This document shows, piece after piece, positions 37,745 through 51,882 of a stretch of 64,000 nt of DNA. The translations under genes were made by a program, and so were the position numbers. The stretch is from Saksenaea vasiformis B4078 (lineage: Eukaryota > Mucoromycota > Mucoromycetes > Mucorales > Saksenaeaceae): contig JNDT01001818.1 of assembly GCA_000697055.1 (NCBI GenBank), positions 62,001-126,000 of the forward strand, written 5' to 3'. The first letter of the stretch is position 1; every line of letters starts with the position of its first letter. A model generated the notes under the pieces. The model was not told where the DNA came from. It did no database searches and saw nothing but the letters and a program-made list of their open reading frames with translations.

Positions 37745-39321
37745 ATGTCGCAACCTGACCTATCCAACAACATGGCCAACCTCAGCGTTAAAGAGACTGG
37801 GGAGCCTGCCGAAACTCACGCTCAAAACGTCACCCCTTGGGAAGTCGAAGGTGCGGTCGTCGATGGTGTACAACAGGCTATTGACTACAACAAATTAATC
37901 GACCAATTCGGTACAAGACGCATTGACGAAGAATTGCTCCAGCGCTTTGAGAAGCTTACCGGAAGAAAGCCCCACGTTCTGCTGAGACGAGGTACCTTTT
38001 TCTCTCACAGGTAAATGTCGCTTAGAATGTGTATAGGCTGTTACTGAAGGTCCGTGCGTTTAGAGAGTTCAACCGTATCTTGGACCGTTATGAGCAAAAG
38101 AAGCCTTTCTTCTTGTATACAGGTCGTGGACCATCAAGCGCATCGATGCATTTGGGTCATATGATTCCTTTTATCTTCTGCCAGTAAGTCCAGGGAAGTT
38201 CGGGAGGAGGCAACACAGACTTATGTAAAATACTAGGTGGCTTCAGGATGTGTTTGATGTGCCTATTGTTATTCAGCTGACAGACGATGAGAAATTCTTG
38301 TTCAAACCTACATTGACTGTGGAAAAATGCAATGAGTTTGCATATGAGAACGCAAAGGATATTATTGCATGCGGATTTAAGCCAGAGAAGACATTTATCT
38401 TCTCCAACTTGGATTATGTCGGGTAAGTGCTAGATTAAATCAGGAGATTGGCCTGTTTTATTAAGCATCATCTCTCTTTTTCTTTTTCTCTCTCTTAGTG
38501 GTGCATTTTATCACAACGTTGTCCGTATCGCCAGATCGATTACATGCAACCAATCCAAGGCTACTTTCGGATTTAACGATAGGTAAGCGAATCTCGATGG
38601 TGATAATACTCTCCTCACATAAGAAAAGTGACAATGTTGGAAAACTTCATTTCGTCGCGGTGCAAGCTGCTCCGTCTTTCTCCAACTCCTTCCCTCAGAT
38701 CTTCGGCACCAAGAAAGACATTCCATGTCTTATTCCATGTGCTATTGATCAAGACCCTTACTTCCGTTTGACACGCGATGTAGCTCAAAAATTGAAATAC
38801 CCCAAGCCATGTTTGATCCATGCTAAGTTCTTCCCAGCTTTGCAAGGTCCTCAAACCAAGATGAGCGCATCCATCGACACCTCTGCCATTTTCATGTCTG
38901 ACACACCAAATCAGATCAAGAAGAAGGTAGGATAGATACTTCATGGCAGCAACCCGACTGAATGCGGCTGTAGATCAACAAGTATGCTTTCTCTGGCGGT
39001 GCAGCCACATTAGAAGAGCATAAGGCAAACGGTGGAAATCCTGACGTGGATGTGTCCTATCAGTACCTGAGTTTCTTCTTGGAAGACGATGAAGAACTGA
39101 AGAGCATTTATGATGTAAGTCCAAGGAGGGCGCTAAGTAGACAGCAGAACTTATACATGTAATAGTCGTACAAGGCGGGCGAGCTGATGACAGGCGAGCT
39201 GAAGGCCAAATGTATCGAAACTCTTCAGAAATTTGTATCCGACTTCCAAGCGAGAAAGAATGCGATTACCAAGGAAACAGTAGACTACTTTATGGATCGC
39301 AACAGAAAGATCGAAATCTAA
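37745..39321 (+). CDS. WRS1: Cytosolic tryptophanyl-tRNA synthetase
   Basis: Class Ic aminoacyl-tRNA synthetase that charges tRNA-Trp. Seven exons: 37745-38010, 38064-38183, 38237-38422, 38499-38582, 38629-38926, 38974-39114 and 39166-39321, giving 416 aa, the usual size of fungal cytosolic TrpRS. An N-terminal helical appendage is followed by [20 protein letters not shown] (HIGH-type motif), [11 protein letters not shown], and [18 protein letters not shown]. Then come [50 protein letters not shown] (KMSKS-type motif), and the C-terminal [20 protein letters not shown]. These are the eukaryotic TrpRS blocks, including the KMSAS variant. Start: the first ATG (37745) after a pyrimidine-rich leader. 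Confidence 0.96.
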
Positions 39322-40326
39322 ACTACGACGATTATAGCAAAACGATATACATTTGTTATCAACAAGCATTTGAAGGGTTAAACAGCTATTCACATTTTTC
39401 TTCTCTTTCATCATCATACGCTTGATTGATAACGTCTTAACACTAGACGGCCGTCGCTTGCCTCTTTGTTCTCATATGATCGCATCGAGAGATAATGTAA
39501 CGTGTAGTGGGTGATATGGATTGAATATAGTAATGTGCTTGAAATCCTCGTCCATTATTCCATGGTCAAACATATATGCTACGCAAGCACGATTTAATAC
39601 CTGAATATGGGCCTGGCAGCAGAAAGCAGCAGAATACCTGTGCAATTGTACCTAGACGTCGAATGTTTGTTTGTTCATCTTTTGGACTGAGAGATCAGGC
39701 CTATCGATCGTGGCTAGATTATTGTGAAATAGTCCGACGCGGCTGGTTTCACATTTTTTTTTAGGTCCTGCCGAAGATACACTCCTTCCCAGAACTAAGT
39801 TGCTCTCAGCAAATTCTGAAGTCGCATGTCGACAAAGATAGAAACCATAAGTGTACGGACAGTTTTGGGATTGGTAGCAAATCAGGTGTTTTTATATATA
39901 GATGAAAAAGCTGAATACTACCGGATACACGGGTATGTACATATTTCTCATCTCCAAGAAACATTCAGGCAGGTTCATATTGCTATTAGCAATTGGCGTA
40001 ATGAATTGAGATACAGCTTTATCATAGAAACGCAGCCTTGCTGAAATGTGTATGCCACAAAAAAATAGAACATTTTCCTCTGATCATTATCAAGCACCTA
40101 AGCAGTTTAGGAGGAATTGATGTAAATATCTCATGATTTCGCGGTAATCATTAAAGCCATTTGTGTCTTCAATGCAAAAGATAGCGGTAAACTTCATTCT
40201 CAGTCAGCGACATCAATATCCTATTGGCTAACACAAAATAATTTTCAAATGGCGCAACGTCGATTACGTGTCGCAATATAACGTGGCCCGTGAGGGTCTG
40301 GCTTCTGTTTCTTCGTTAAACACAAC
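39322..40326. other. Intergenic region, WRS1 3' flank and CDC48 promoter side
   Basis: 1 kb without a gene; only short unrecognised frames. It should include the TrpRS 3' UTR and the promoter of CDC48. Confidence 0.45.
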
Positions 40327-43312
<2,986 letters not shown>

Positions 43313-44101
43313 GCTGTATTCGTTGCAGTAACCTTCCTTGTTCTCCCTTCTCCACTTCTTTTTCTTTCTTCGTACAAAATGTAAAACTGTCTATATGATT
43401 TTTATTTTTGCTTTGTGGGTCTTCAATAAATAGTTAGGTGTCGCCCTCAGAGTTTCTTCTCTGCCTCTGCTTCTAAAACGAAGTCTTGCCATAAAGAGTC
43501 TTCGACAAACTGCTTAACTGATGCTTCTAGTATATATGCACGTCAGAGAAAGATGTACGATCTCGCGTAGGACCTTCCACGTGTCAATGATTCAAATAGC
43601 AGGCTGTAGCAATATGCGATTTCAGCAATGGTGGACTGAAAGGCCTACTGTCGAATGGGGCCATGGAAACTTGCGTTGCGCGCTGCAGTGTTGCTGGATA
43701 AATGACCTAGTATAGACGCGATCACGCTAACACTGCCACAACTTTCCAACGAAGCAGACAAAAGCAGAATGATTTTGGTTATCTTATGCAGTGTAAGTCA
43801 TTTCTTAAGGAAACATGCATCCTCCACCGAGGAAAATGTCACCAGGTTGCCACATCTTTAAAGGAAATTCTGAGATACTTCTTTCTGTATTAAATAATCA
43901 GTTGACCTAACTTGTAAGTGTGAACTCATCCTGCATGAGGAAGAACAAAAATTGGGTATTGTTACACAACAGAAACCATAATGAGTTAATGTTTTTCATA
44001 GCGTTTGAAAAGGAAATCAGCATTTTTCTGCTGAGAACAACAATCTGAGTTAAGAACAGGGGAAATGACAATGGATAACGAAATATAAACAAAACACATA
44101 T
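43313..44101. other. Convergent flanks of CDC48 and forkhead gene
   Basis: 789 bp between convergent stop codons. An AATAAA-like sequence lies near 43424-43430, consistent with CDC48 polyadenylation. No gene is recognised. Confidence 0.45.
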
Positions 44102-45887
44102 TCAAGAGTACAAAAGCTCACGCATAGATATACATTCATCAGCGACAGATTGGACCGGCTCTAGGAATTGATCAAGGTCAAATTGCCAAGTGTTGTTGTT
44201 CTCCAAGTCATCGCCATCACTTTCAAAATGAAGATATTTGGTAGTAAAGTCGTCCCGAAGATCAATGGTGATTGGACCCTGTGTCACGGAAACCTTGTCA
44301 TCTGAGTCTTGTGGTCTGTTCTGCAGTTGTTGCTGTTGTTGGTATTGTAACAATTCCTCAAGGCATGCAACAACTTTCTCGTTGTCTTTATCGGCAACTT
44401 GTAGGGATTCTGAGAGGTCACCGTCCTGTTGTTGCGGCGGATCATAGCGAGATGCAAGAAGGGTGGGGTAGGAGGAAGTCCCATTAGTAGTAGTAGCAGC
44501 AGCAGCAGCCATGGTGGTGGTTTCTTGTGGCTGTAACCAATCTTGGCCTAGCAGGTAGTCAGGTGCACATCCCCAAAGCGGATCCAGGGTTGTTGATAAC
44601 ATGTCTGTCGATGATGACAAATCCAATGGCATGGCTAGTAGCAGTTGGTCATCCTGGAGGTCCGGCATGTCGATGTCTAAGAACTGCTGCCAGTTGAGTT
44701 CGGTTTCCGCCGTTATTGCTTCCGGAGCTGTTTCCATCTCCGTCATGGTTGTTGGTAATGCATTCTCGGCAGTACTATCCGTCTTTGATTTCTTTTTCCG
44801 GGACGGAAGATATTCATTGCCGACATCAACACCACTGTCGTACTCGTCTTCGCAATAAGATCCAACGTCGCCCTTTCGTTGGGACTTTCGTCTGCGTGAG
44901 GATCTTCTTCTTCTTTTTGTTGTGTCCATGGGAATATCGTCATCTTCCTCATCACTGGCTTCTCCAGCGGGGTTACTTCGGAAGGTGGTGTACATAGGCG
45001 AAAGCCGAGGTGGTGGCGGTGCTGGTCGCTGAGCAGCTAAGCCTTCTTCTTGAATTGCTCGGCGTCGTAGTGTGGCAACTGACTTTTTCTTATTTCGGCT
45101 CTGATAATCTTCGGGCCGGGTAATCAGCATATTGGTGTGTGCAAAGGTGCTTGTTGTGGATTGTGTCTGCGTATTGATCTTGTCATGATTGTTGTAGTAC
45201 TGGCGAGACATGGACAACTCAGCTGTCAGTCCAATGTCATGATGTTTTCGACTGTGACCACCGGCTTGGGTCAGGTTATCAATGAAGATCTGCTCGGTAC
45301 CGGGGATTAGGGTCCAGTAACATCCTTTACCAGGATTCGCCTGCGTTGGTCGACGATCCAATTTGAGGAACCATTTTTTGTTTAATGAAAGGTTATGACG
45401 GATTGAATTCTATTTTATCTGACGTTTAATCCATTGTCTTCTTGTTTTCGTCTGTTTTGGCCTTTTTTTTTTTTACCTGCCAGCCACGTCGACCAAGCGT
45501 ATAAAAGGGGTAGTGTTTGGATATCCAGCGGTAAATTTCGCTCAAGGTCAAACGGCCGTCTTTATTCGACAGGATTGCGTGGGCTATTAAAGTCGCATAG
45601 GAATAAGGTGGTTTGTCATGTGGATGTGTTGGTTTCCACCACGGATCGATTTGACGTGGCCAGGCCGCTCGTGTTCTAGCAGGGCAGCTGTCCAGATCGT
45701 CATCCTGTTCCGGTTGTGTACCGACTGATTCGATCTTAAATTTTAATTCATTCTGACGCTTCAACTGAGTTGTCTGCAACTTGTTGCGTCGTGGTGTCTC
45801 GTGTACAATAGGAAGCAAGCTGTTTACAGCTTGATTCTCTTGAAGTGATACTTGGAAGCAAAATTCAGACGGTGTGTCGACTGTCAT
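44102..45887 (-). CDS. Forkhead (winged-helix) transcription factor
   Basis: Two exons (45477-45887 and 44102-45409, reverse strand) give 572 aa. The forkhead DNA-binding domain spans about aa 90-180. It contains HDKPPYSYATLIAHAILSNK, GRLTLSEIYRWISKHYPFY, then across the intron the recognition helix NSIRHNLSLNKKWFLK, and GKGCYWTLIPG. The intron falls between the winged-helix strands at GWQ|NSIRHN. The large C-terminal part is low-complexity: a basic patch (TKRRRRSSRRRKSQRK, a likely nuclear localisation signal), acidic stretches and a glutamine run, typical of activation regions. The start used is the ATG at 45887 (MTVDTPSEF); the frame remains open upstream but the residues there are Ser/Phe-rich leader translation. 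It could be an Fkh1/2- or Hcm1-like cell-cycle factor; no FHA domain is seen, so Fkh1/2 is less likely. Confidence 0.9.
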
Positions 45888-48800
45888 TAAAGAAGATGAA
45901 GTGGAAGAAAAGAAAAGAGAAAGGGAAATATGCAAATAAAAATAGGTTTTTTTGTGTTTATATAACTTTGCTCACGGACCATGAAAGCAATGCAGCGTCC
46001 TGTAAGAGCTTGCGTGCCACCAGGGCGTAACTTTTTTTTCGCTGTCTCTCTGTTTAGTGCAACCTTTGTAGAGTTTTTCATGCGCAATGATTATGCTCGT
46101 GATCGCTCGTTTCTTCCACTTCTATCAACTTTTTGTTAAAGATCGGTGGATTTCCCGAAGCAGATGACGATGCGGCAAGTCATTGTACGTTTCAAAACGC
46201 CAAGTGCGTCTTGTCATCTTGCTTGCTTTTTTAGATTTACCCAGATGATATATCCAATGATGCGTTGACCCCCAGTTTAGGACGATAACAATATCTATAT
46301 ATTGCAATCAAGGTAACACAATAAAAACCTCTGACGGATTCTTTTCTTATCGCATGACTTGCGCTACAGTTAGGGCGCAGTGTACGTAGAAATGTACGTA
46401 AAGTACGTAAAGTTGTCTTTGTTCTATAGGGCCACCGCCATTTTCTTTTTCCTTTTAGAATAGGATTCAATGGCGATAGATATAACTATGAACAATGTTT
46501 TATATTGTCTGGTAAAATGAGTTGCAGTTAAGTTGCAGGACAACAGACAACCTAGTACATATCTCTTTGGATTGATCCCTTAACCCCTGAATTGCCACAG
46601 TAAAATGATAGGAGGAGGAGAAAGAGGGGCTCGGCGCTACGGATTCGCTGGAATCCCATTGTTTTACAAGGTGGAACAAATACAAAAAATTAACAATCTA
46701 AGTACATGAAGACAAACGAAAAGTAATAAATCAGAATAACAAGAAGTACACAAATGTTACAATCGAAAACCATTTCCTGTTTCTCCCTTTTCTTTCCTTT
46801 CTCTTCCACGTTGATGGAAGGAATCTCGTGCTATCCTCTCGTGTTAATGAAGTCGGATGCAGAGTTCCGTGTGAAAGCTCACACTGATTGTTCCGTACTA
46901 CGACATTTTAGCGTCAAAACAGTCCAGCTTACTAGGTCAGCCGCAGCAGAGCTCGGTAGCAGAAAAACTTAAACAAGTTTTGCTCATTACACCAGCAATG
47001 AATCACAAGTCATGTGCACCTGAACATTCGCTGTAATGCTAACACCAGGTGGCCCGCTCATCCTCGTTTTCATTGAAATGTTAACAAAGAAACCCAAGCA
47101 AGTAAGCGCAGCGGTGAAGCCACATGATTTGCGTCTTTGTCCTGACGTCCAGAGACAACTTATCATTTGTATGTGACACGCGCTTCATTGACGGACGGAC
47201 TCTTGACCACGTTTTTTTCTTTGAGCATTTGTATGATCGGATTGCTTTTTCCTGGAAAGAAGAAGAATACAACGGATACGGACATATTTGCAGTAAACTG
47301 TTGTTTTTTTTTCCTCGATGCAAGGTCCTTGTTTGCTTAGTAAATGTTCTTAACTGGATACCTAGAACTGATGATGAGGGGATAGTGCGTGGCGGACCAG
47401 ATCAAGACTGATTGCGATTCAACCTAACCGCGCAGCACAGGACAGTTACGACTAAAGCTAGTATACATGGCAAAGTTATCAAGGGTAAGAGGGAAAACAG
47501 AGATATCGCTGTGTTTCTGAACGAGAAAGCTCCCTTGAAGTTTAAATTCGATTTGCAGGTTCCCAACCTATCTCTGTGCATACAGGGATCAAGAGGGAAA
47601 GAAAGAAGAAGATGAAAATGAATCATATCACATGTGCATCTGTGGAGAGGAAAAGTGTGTGAATGCTTAGTCTCTCGGTCGACTTAGCCATCTTAAGGAT
47701 GCGTCGATCTTTCTCTATCTCTCTCCGTTCTCTCTGTAATGCATTGTTGGATAATCCTCATCTTTCCTCGCCATTACGTAAAAAGCCTCCTGACTATATT
47801 TTCAATAAGCTGGACAGAACGATGCATTCGACATTTAATAGGAGATAGTCTCGGGAAAATCGCTCTTGCAACTTTATCTTCAAAAAAAAAAAGATACAAA
47901 CCATAATGAAGTGGTTTCTCCGCATGCATTACATCATCTGACAGTAAAGAGAAAATAAGGATAAATTGCTCGTCTTTGCGGAAGCTGACATATGGTTATT
48001 GACAAGGTAGATAAACCTTGCATCCACAAAAATGCATTATGATGCGAGTAGCTGAATCGATGGGTACATTGCTTGAGAATAAATCTCAAACACTGATTTG
48101 GAATAAACGGTTCCGTCTACTAGATGTCCTTTTACGCTCAAGCCGCATACACCTTGTACTGGGCAGTGACGAGCTTTTGCGTGGAGAAATAGGTCCTTTT
48201 TACGTTAATCCAAGGAATAGCTCGCGTCTGGATGACCTGAGTTTTGCACTGGGAACGTTCATTGTGTTGATAGATGGCATTCCCGGTATCCCTTCGGAAT
48301 ATTTAAAAATGTTTCAAGACAAGGACAGGTACCACCTACAGTCATCCATATTTAGAGGAACGCATGAATTATTTTTTTCTTTACTCTGTTCATCTCACAT
48401 CCCCGGTAAGGATGTCGATTATTCGTCACATATACAAGATGCTTCATGCCTCTTTATCTACCGTTTACTCTACATGCCCTCCATCCCGCACAGTTCTGGC
48501 TGTCGTGTAGTCTCTTGTACACCATCAGCTAAGCAAACGTTGTCGTCAATTCCTATACCAATGACCGCATATTCGATTTCTTCTTAGTGTAGACCTGACT
48601 TTTCATGGACGCGTAATTTGTTTAGAGCAGTGTAAGAGTAAACACCGAAATCAACTCCCCTGAACGAGAAGTATGTACTTCACACTTCTCCTCAGTTGAA
48701 AACATTTCCTATTTTACCAACCTAGCTCCGTGAATGGAGAGAGGCCAAAAGAAGCTGTCGTTAAAGATAATCCGGTGTACCGTTTATGCTGTCCCAAGTT

Positions 48801-49428
48801 CACGCAAATAATACATATGACCTCTTGCCATAATCGATATGCTAAGTACGTGCGCTAAATTAGTTCAGAACAGCGGGAAACAATATCTCAACAAGCTATA
48901 AGTTTGCTCTCATTCGTGGGTACGTTTCATCCAAAAGTTCTTCGTTTTCCCTGGGATTATTCACATGATAAACAACTCGGAGTTTTCAGACATAGCATCA
49001 TACTATGGTGTAATAGTGTTTTGTAGGAAAAATAGCAAGAAATGATTCTATACATGTTAACCTGACGCCGATCTTTTTGTGCACGGATTACCACAGGAGA
49101 TACGGCGCAGTACCTTATTTACAACAAGCGATCATCTATCTGGTTGGTTAGGTTTCTATCGTTGGCATTCATCGATGTCCATCATCTCTCCCTCTCTCCA
49201 CCTTGACCGGTTTCATGTATCGAGGAACCGTGCGTTGCTGGATACAGGTACTATTTATTAGACTTGCAGTGTACCTGCTTTCAATGCATCGCAGATTTTC
49301 CCATAACTACGTGGGAAAAGAAAGCTCATGATGGAGGTGCAGTGCTATGGCATTTGAAGACAGTCCCTTCTGACTGTAAAATGCCGCCAGCTTCTCAGGC
49401 TCAACTGATTGTTCTTGTTTGAATCGTC
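45888..49428. other. Gene-poor region
   Basis: 3.5 kb. It starts with the forkhead promoter, including clustered TACGTA-type motifs (46382-46413). A 189-codon orphan ORF lies at 48018-48587 (listed separately) and shorter frames lie at 47124-47615. No recognised family, tRNA or transposon domain. Confidence 0.4.
48018..48587 (+). CDS. Orphan ORF, possibly repeat-derived
   Basis: An open frame of 189 codons starting with ATG (MHPQKCIMMRVAESMG...). I recognise no family. Part of it (about 48110-48300, NSSRLDDLSFALGTFIVLID) is weakly similar at DNA and peptide level to 36500-36700 on the reverse strand (KSSRLGDLSLLLEQFVALVM). It may therefore belong to an old dispersed element rather than a host gene. 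No introns or promoter signals help to decide. Low confidence that it is expressed. Confidence 0.25.
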   Translation: MHPQKCIMMRVAESMGTLLENKSQTLIWNKRFRLLDVLLRSSRIHLVLGSDELLRGEIGPFYVNPRNSSRLDDLSFALGTFIVLIDGIPGIPSEYLKMFQDKDRYHLQSSIFRGTHELFFSLLCSSHIPGKDVDYSSHIQDASCLFIYRLLYMPSIPHSSGCRVVSCTPSAKQTLSSIPIPMTAYSISS

Positions 49429-50375
49429 ATGAGCCACTGTCACGACGAGCACTGCGATCATGAGCATGAAGATCTACCCGGAGCAGGCGAACAGTTTTTG
49501 CTGTACTCTCGTATTGCTCATGACAATGTTCGCTGTCTGAATGCTGTCGAACCTGACAGCGGCACCAGAGTCATCAGACCATGGCATGAACGTATGGATA
49601 ACACGAAGGCAAGATACTAGGAAAATCTTCAACATTTAATTGACATTTGCTTTTAGTATCTCGAAAGTGATGCTGACGAACAGCTTATTATATACGTGCC
49701 GTAGGTGTTCTCCCTTTTTGGACATCATGTTCCTGACAAGCAATTCACCGGTGTTTGTCTAGATTCACCGGTACTGTCAAACTGCGATCGATCTGTCTCC
49801 GCACGGACCAAGGCGATTCTGCGCCATCCACGATGAAAGCGTAATAGTTGCATAAGCTTACGGCTTCCTCTTTTCTTTGGATACTGAAATGGTTTCCTAG
49901 ATTCATCAATCGAGACGACGTTGACTTTGACGTGGTCGAGAGCTACAATCCGATTCAAACATGGGAACTAGTTCAAGGGTCGAATGAAGTGGTGGAATAC
50001 AGTACCAGGTAAATATTGCCTGTTTTCCCTTGCACTCCTCTTCTCTAACATTTTCCGTTTTTGCAGAATCACAAAATTTACCAATGTGCGCAGCATCACC
50101 TTATTCTTCCCTGAAAATTTTGGTGCAGATGCCAGTATTATTCGATTTCTTGCGTTTAAGGGCGAATGGTCAGAGGTAATGTTACTCTTACGTAAGAAGT
50201 CATATTTAAATCTTTTTTAATTAGGTGAAGAAAGATCCAATTATCACAGGTATTACAGATCAGAAAGGTCACGACAATGATTCTAATTTCCGCCTTAGTG
50301 TACGAAGCTAGTGCCAACCCAGCGGATCACAAAACACCATCCGGTGAGAACCAAATGAGCCATTCAATTCAGTGA
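49429..50375 (+). CDS. PITHD1: PITH-domain protein (PITHD1-like)
   Basis: PITH domains occur in TXNL1 and PITHD1 and bind the 26S proteasome. Seven exons: 49429-49608, 49657-49700, 49763-49840, 49901-50008, 50067-50175, 50225-50249 and 50299-50375, giving 206 aa (human PITHD1 is about 210). A His/Cys-rich start (MSHCHDEHCDHEHED) is followed by FLLYSRIAHDNVRCLNA, SDADEQLIIYVPFTGTVKLR, INRDDVDFDVV and KFTNVRSITLFFPENFG, the typical PITH core. The first intron uses a GC donor (AAG|GCAAGA, 49609); no GT lies near and the frame NTK|YLESDAD demands this site. Exon 6 is a 25-bp microexon. No thioredoxin domain is present, which favours PITHD1 over TXNL1. Confidence 0.92.
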
Positions 50376-50482
50376 ACAAAAGACTGTACATTTACCATCT
50401 CCAAATCCTAAAGAAACTTGTATTCCTTTCTTCCTTTCCTTTTAAAGATAATCATTGCTTATATCTTACATGGATATTTAAA

Positions 50483-51363
50483 TTAAATTAAATCAGCTGC
50501 TGCAGCAACAGCAAAGCCTACTGCGATGGAAATGATGGCTGAAGCGCTCATTTGACCAGCAGCAGAGGTAGGCTTGCTGCTAGACTGAGAAGAGGAGGCA
50601 CCCAAAGCAGCTGAGGAAGCAGGAGAGTTAGAGGTGGTAGGAAGGTTGTTGGAAGAGCTTGCACCGCCGGAGGAGGCAACGCTTGAGGAAACAGTTGTAC
50701 CAGCTGTGGAACCAGCGGTGTTAGCTGTAGAACCAGTGGTAGCGGAAGCAGAGCCCTGAGAAGTGCTGCTGCTGCTAACGGGAGTAGAGCTACCGCTAGC
50801 GGGGGTAGTGCTACCGCTGACAGGAGTAGTGTTGCCTGCCGCGGTTGTGCCAGTAGTGGCAGCAGTAGTAGAGTTGTTTGCCGGGGGTTGGTTGGCATTA
50901 GCGTCCTGTTCCGAAACCTGTCAATGACCACGTTAGTAAAATAGTATGTTCCTGATGTATAACATACGCAAGGCTTGTTCATGCAGACGCAGTAAGGCTT
51001 GCCATCGTCCAAGTTATCGCAGATCTATTTTTTCTTGCATTAGCTTCTAGGTTATGCGACCTCATCCCTTACGTGATCCCCAGCATGATGGAGTCCAGGA
51101 TTCTACACAACAGATCAGCGCCTTTTCTACGTTCTTACTTTCTGTTTACCATCTTGTAGAAGTCGTTCAAATCCAGCTTGAATTTCTCGGCCACAGATGT
51201 ACAGGAATCACCAGCAACAACTGTGCAAATGATGAGCATCCCGCTTTGCGAACGGGTTACCGTAAATCTTACTGGTGTGAGTTTGCAAGCATCCAGGGGC
51301 AGGTTTAGCAGCAATTTGAGAAGCAAGAACTGCGAGAATTGATAGTGTAGCAGTGATCTTCAT
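50483..51363 (-). CDS. Secreted LysM-domain protein with Ser/Thr-rich stalk and GPI-like tail
   Basis: Five reverse-strand exons: 51273-51363, 51150-51220, 51073-51102, 50968-51024 and 50483-50917, giving 227 aa. The N-terminal signal peptide (MKITATLSILAVLASQIAAK) precedes one LysM-type domain: HTIVAGDSCTSVAEKFKLDL, then NDFYKMNPGL and Cys-rich DNLDDGKPYCVCMNKPC. LysM domains bind chitin or other GlcNAc polymers. A long Ser/Thr/Ala/Gly stalk (about aa 85-205) follows, ending in a hydrophobic tail (AIISIAVGFAVAAAADLI) after small residues, consistent with a GPI-anchor signal. Likely a cell-surface chitin-binding protein. One exon is only 30 bp. A TATA-like TATATA lies about 100 bp upstream of the start. 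Confidence 0.82.
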
Positions 51364-51882
51364 GATGACAGTACGGACAGAGAGATATGGTAGAATAAGT
51401 CTGGTGAGGGAAAAAAGAGAGACAGAAGAAAAAAGGAAGGATTTGCAAGGATTTGCCCTATATATGTAAAAATCAAAGGAAGCTTAAATGTTGTGGAACG
51501 ACAAATGCTCGTGGCGATGATCCCGATCAAGGTAATTACCAAACAAAAAAGGAAAAACTATTTGTTTTCATCTATTGACGTGCATCGATTTGTCTCTGTC
51601 TTGTCAGACCAACCCAATATATTTCACATTCATCTTCTGATTCTCGTTCTTCTCATGAAATAGTCTGAATCGAGAGAAATAGACTGACAATGAAACAACT
51701 ACAATTCGTCTTGTTTCCTCCGTAAAGCTTCTCCTATCATTTGCCCCCAAAGATACACCTCCCTGGAGGACTATCATTTTATATTGAAGCAGTTAATTGA
51801 TAGAATAAGAAAAATAAAAGTAAGGTAATGTCCGCTTTTTTTGCGGAGAAAGATATGTTTAGCTTTCTGAATTGCCAGTTAG
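51364..51882. other. Promoter of the LysM gene and 3' flank of the ATPase gene
   Basis: 519 bp between two reverse-strand genes. A CCTATATATG box near 51458-51468 is a plausible TATA element for the LysM gene. No ORF is supported. Confidence 0.45.
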
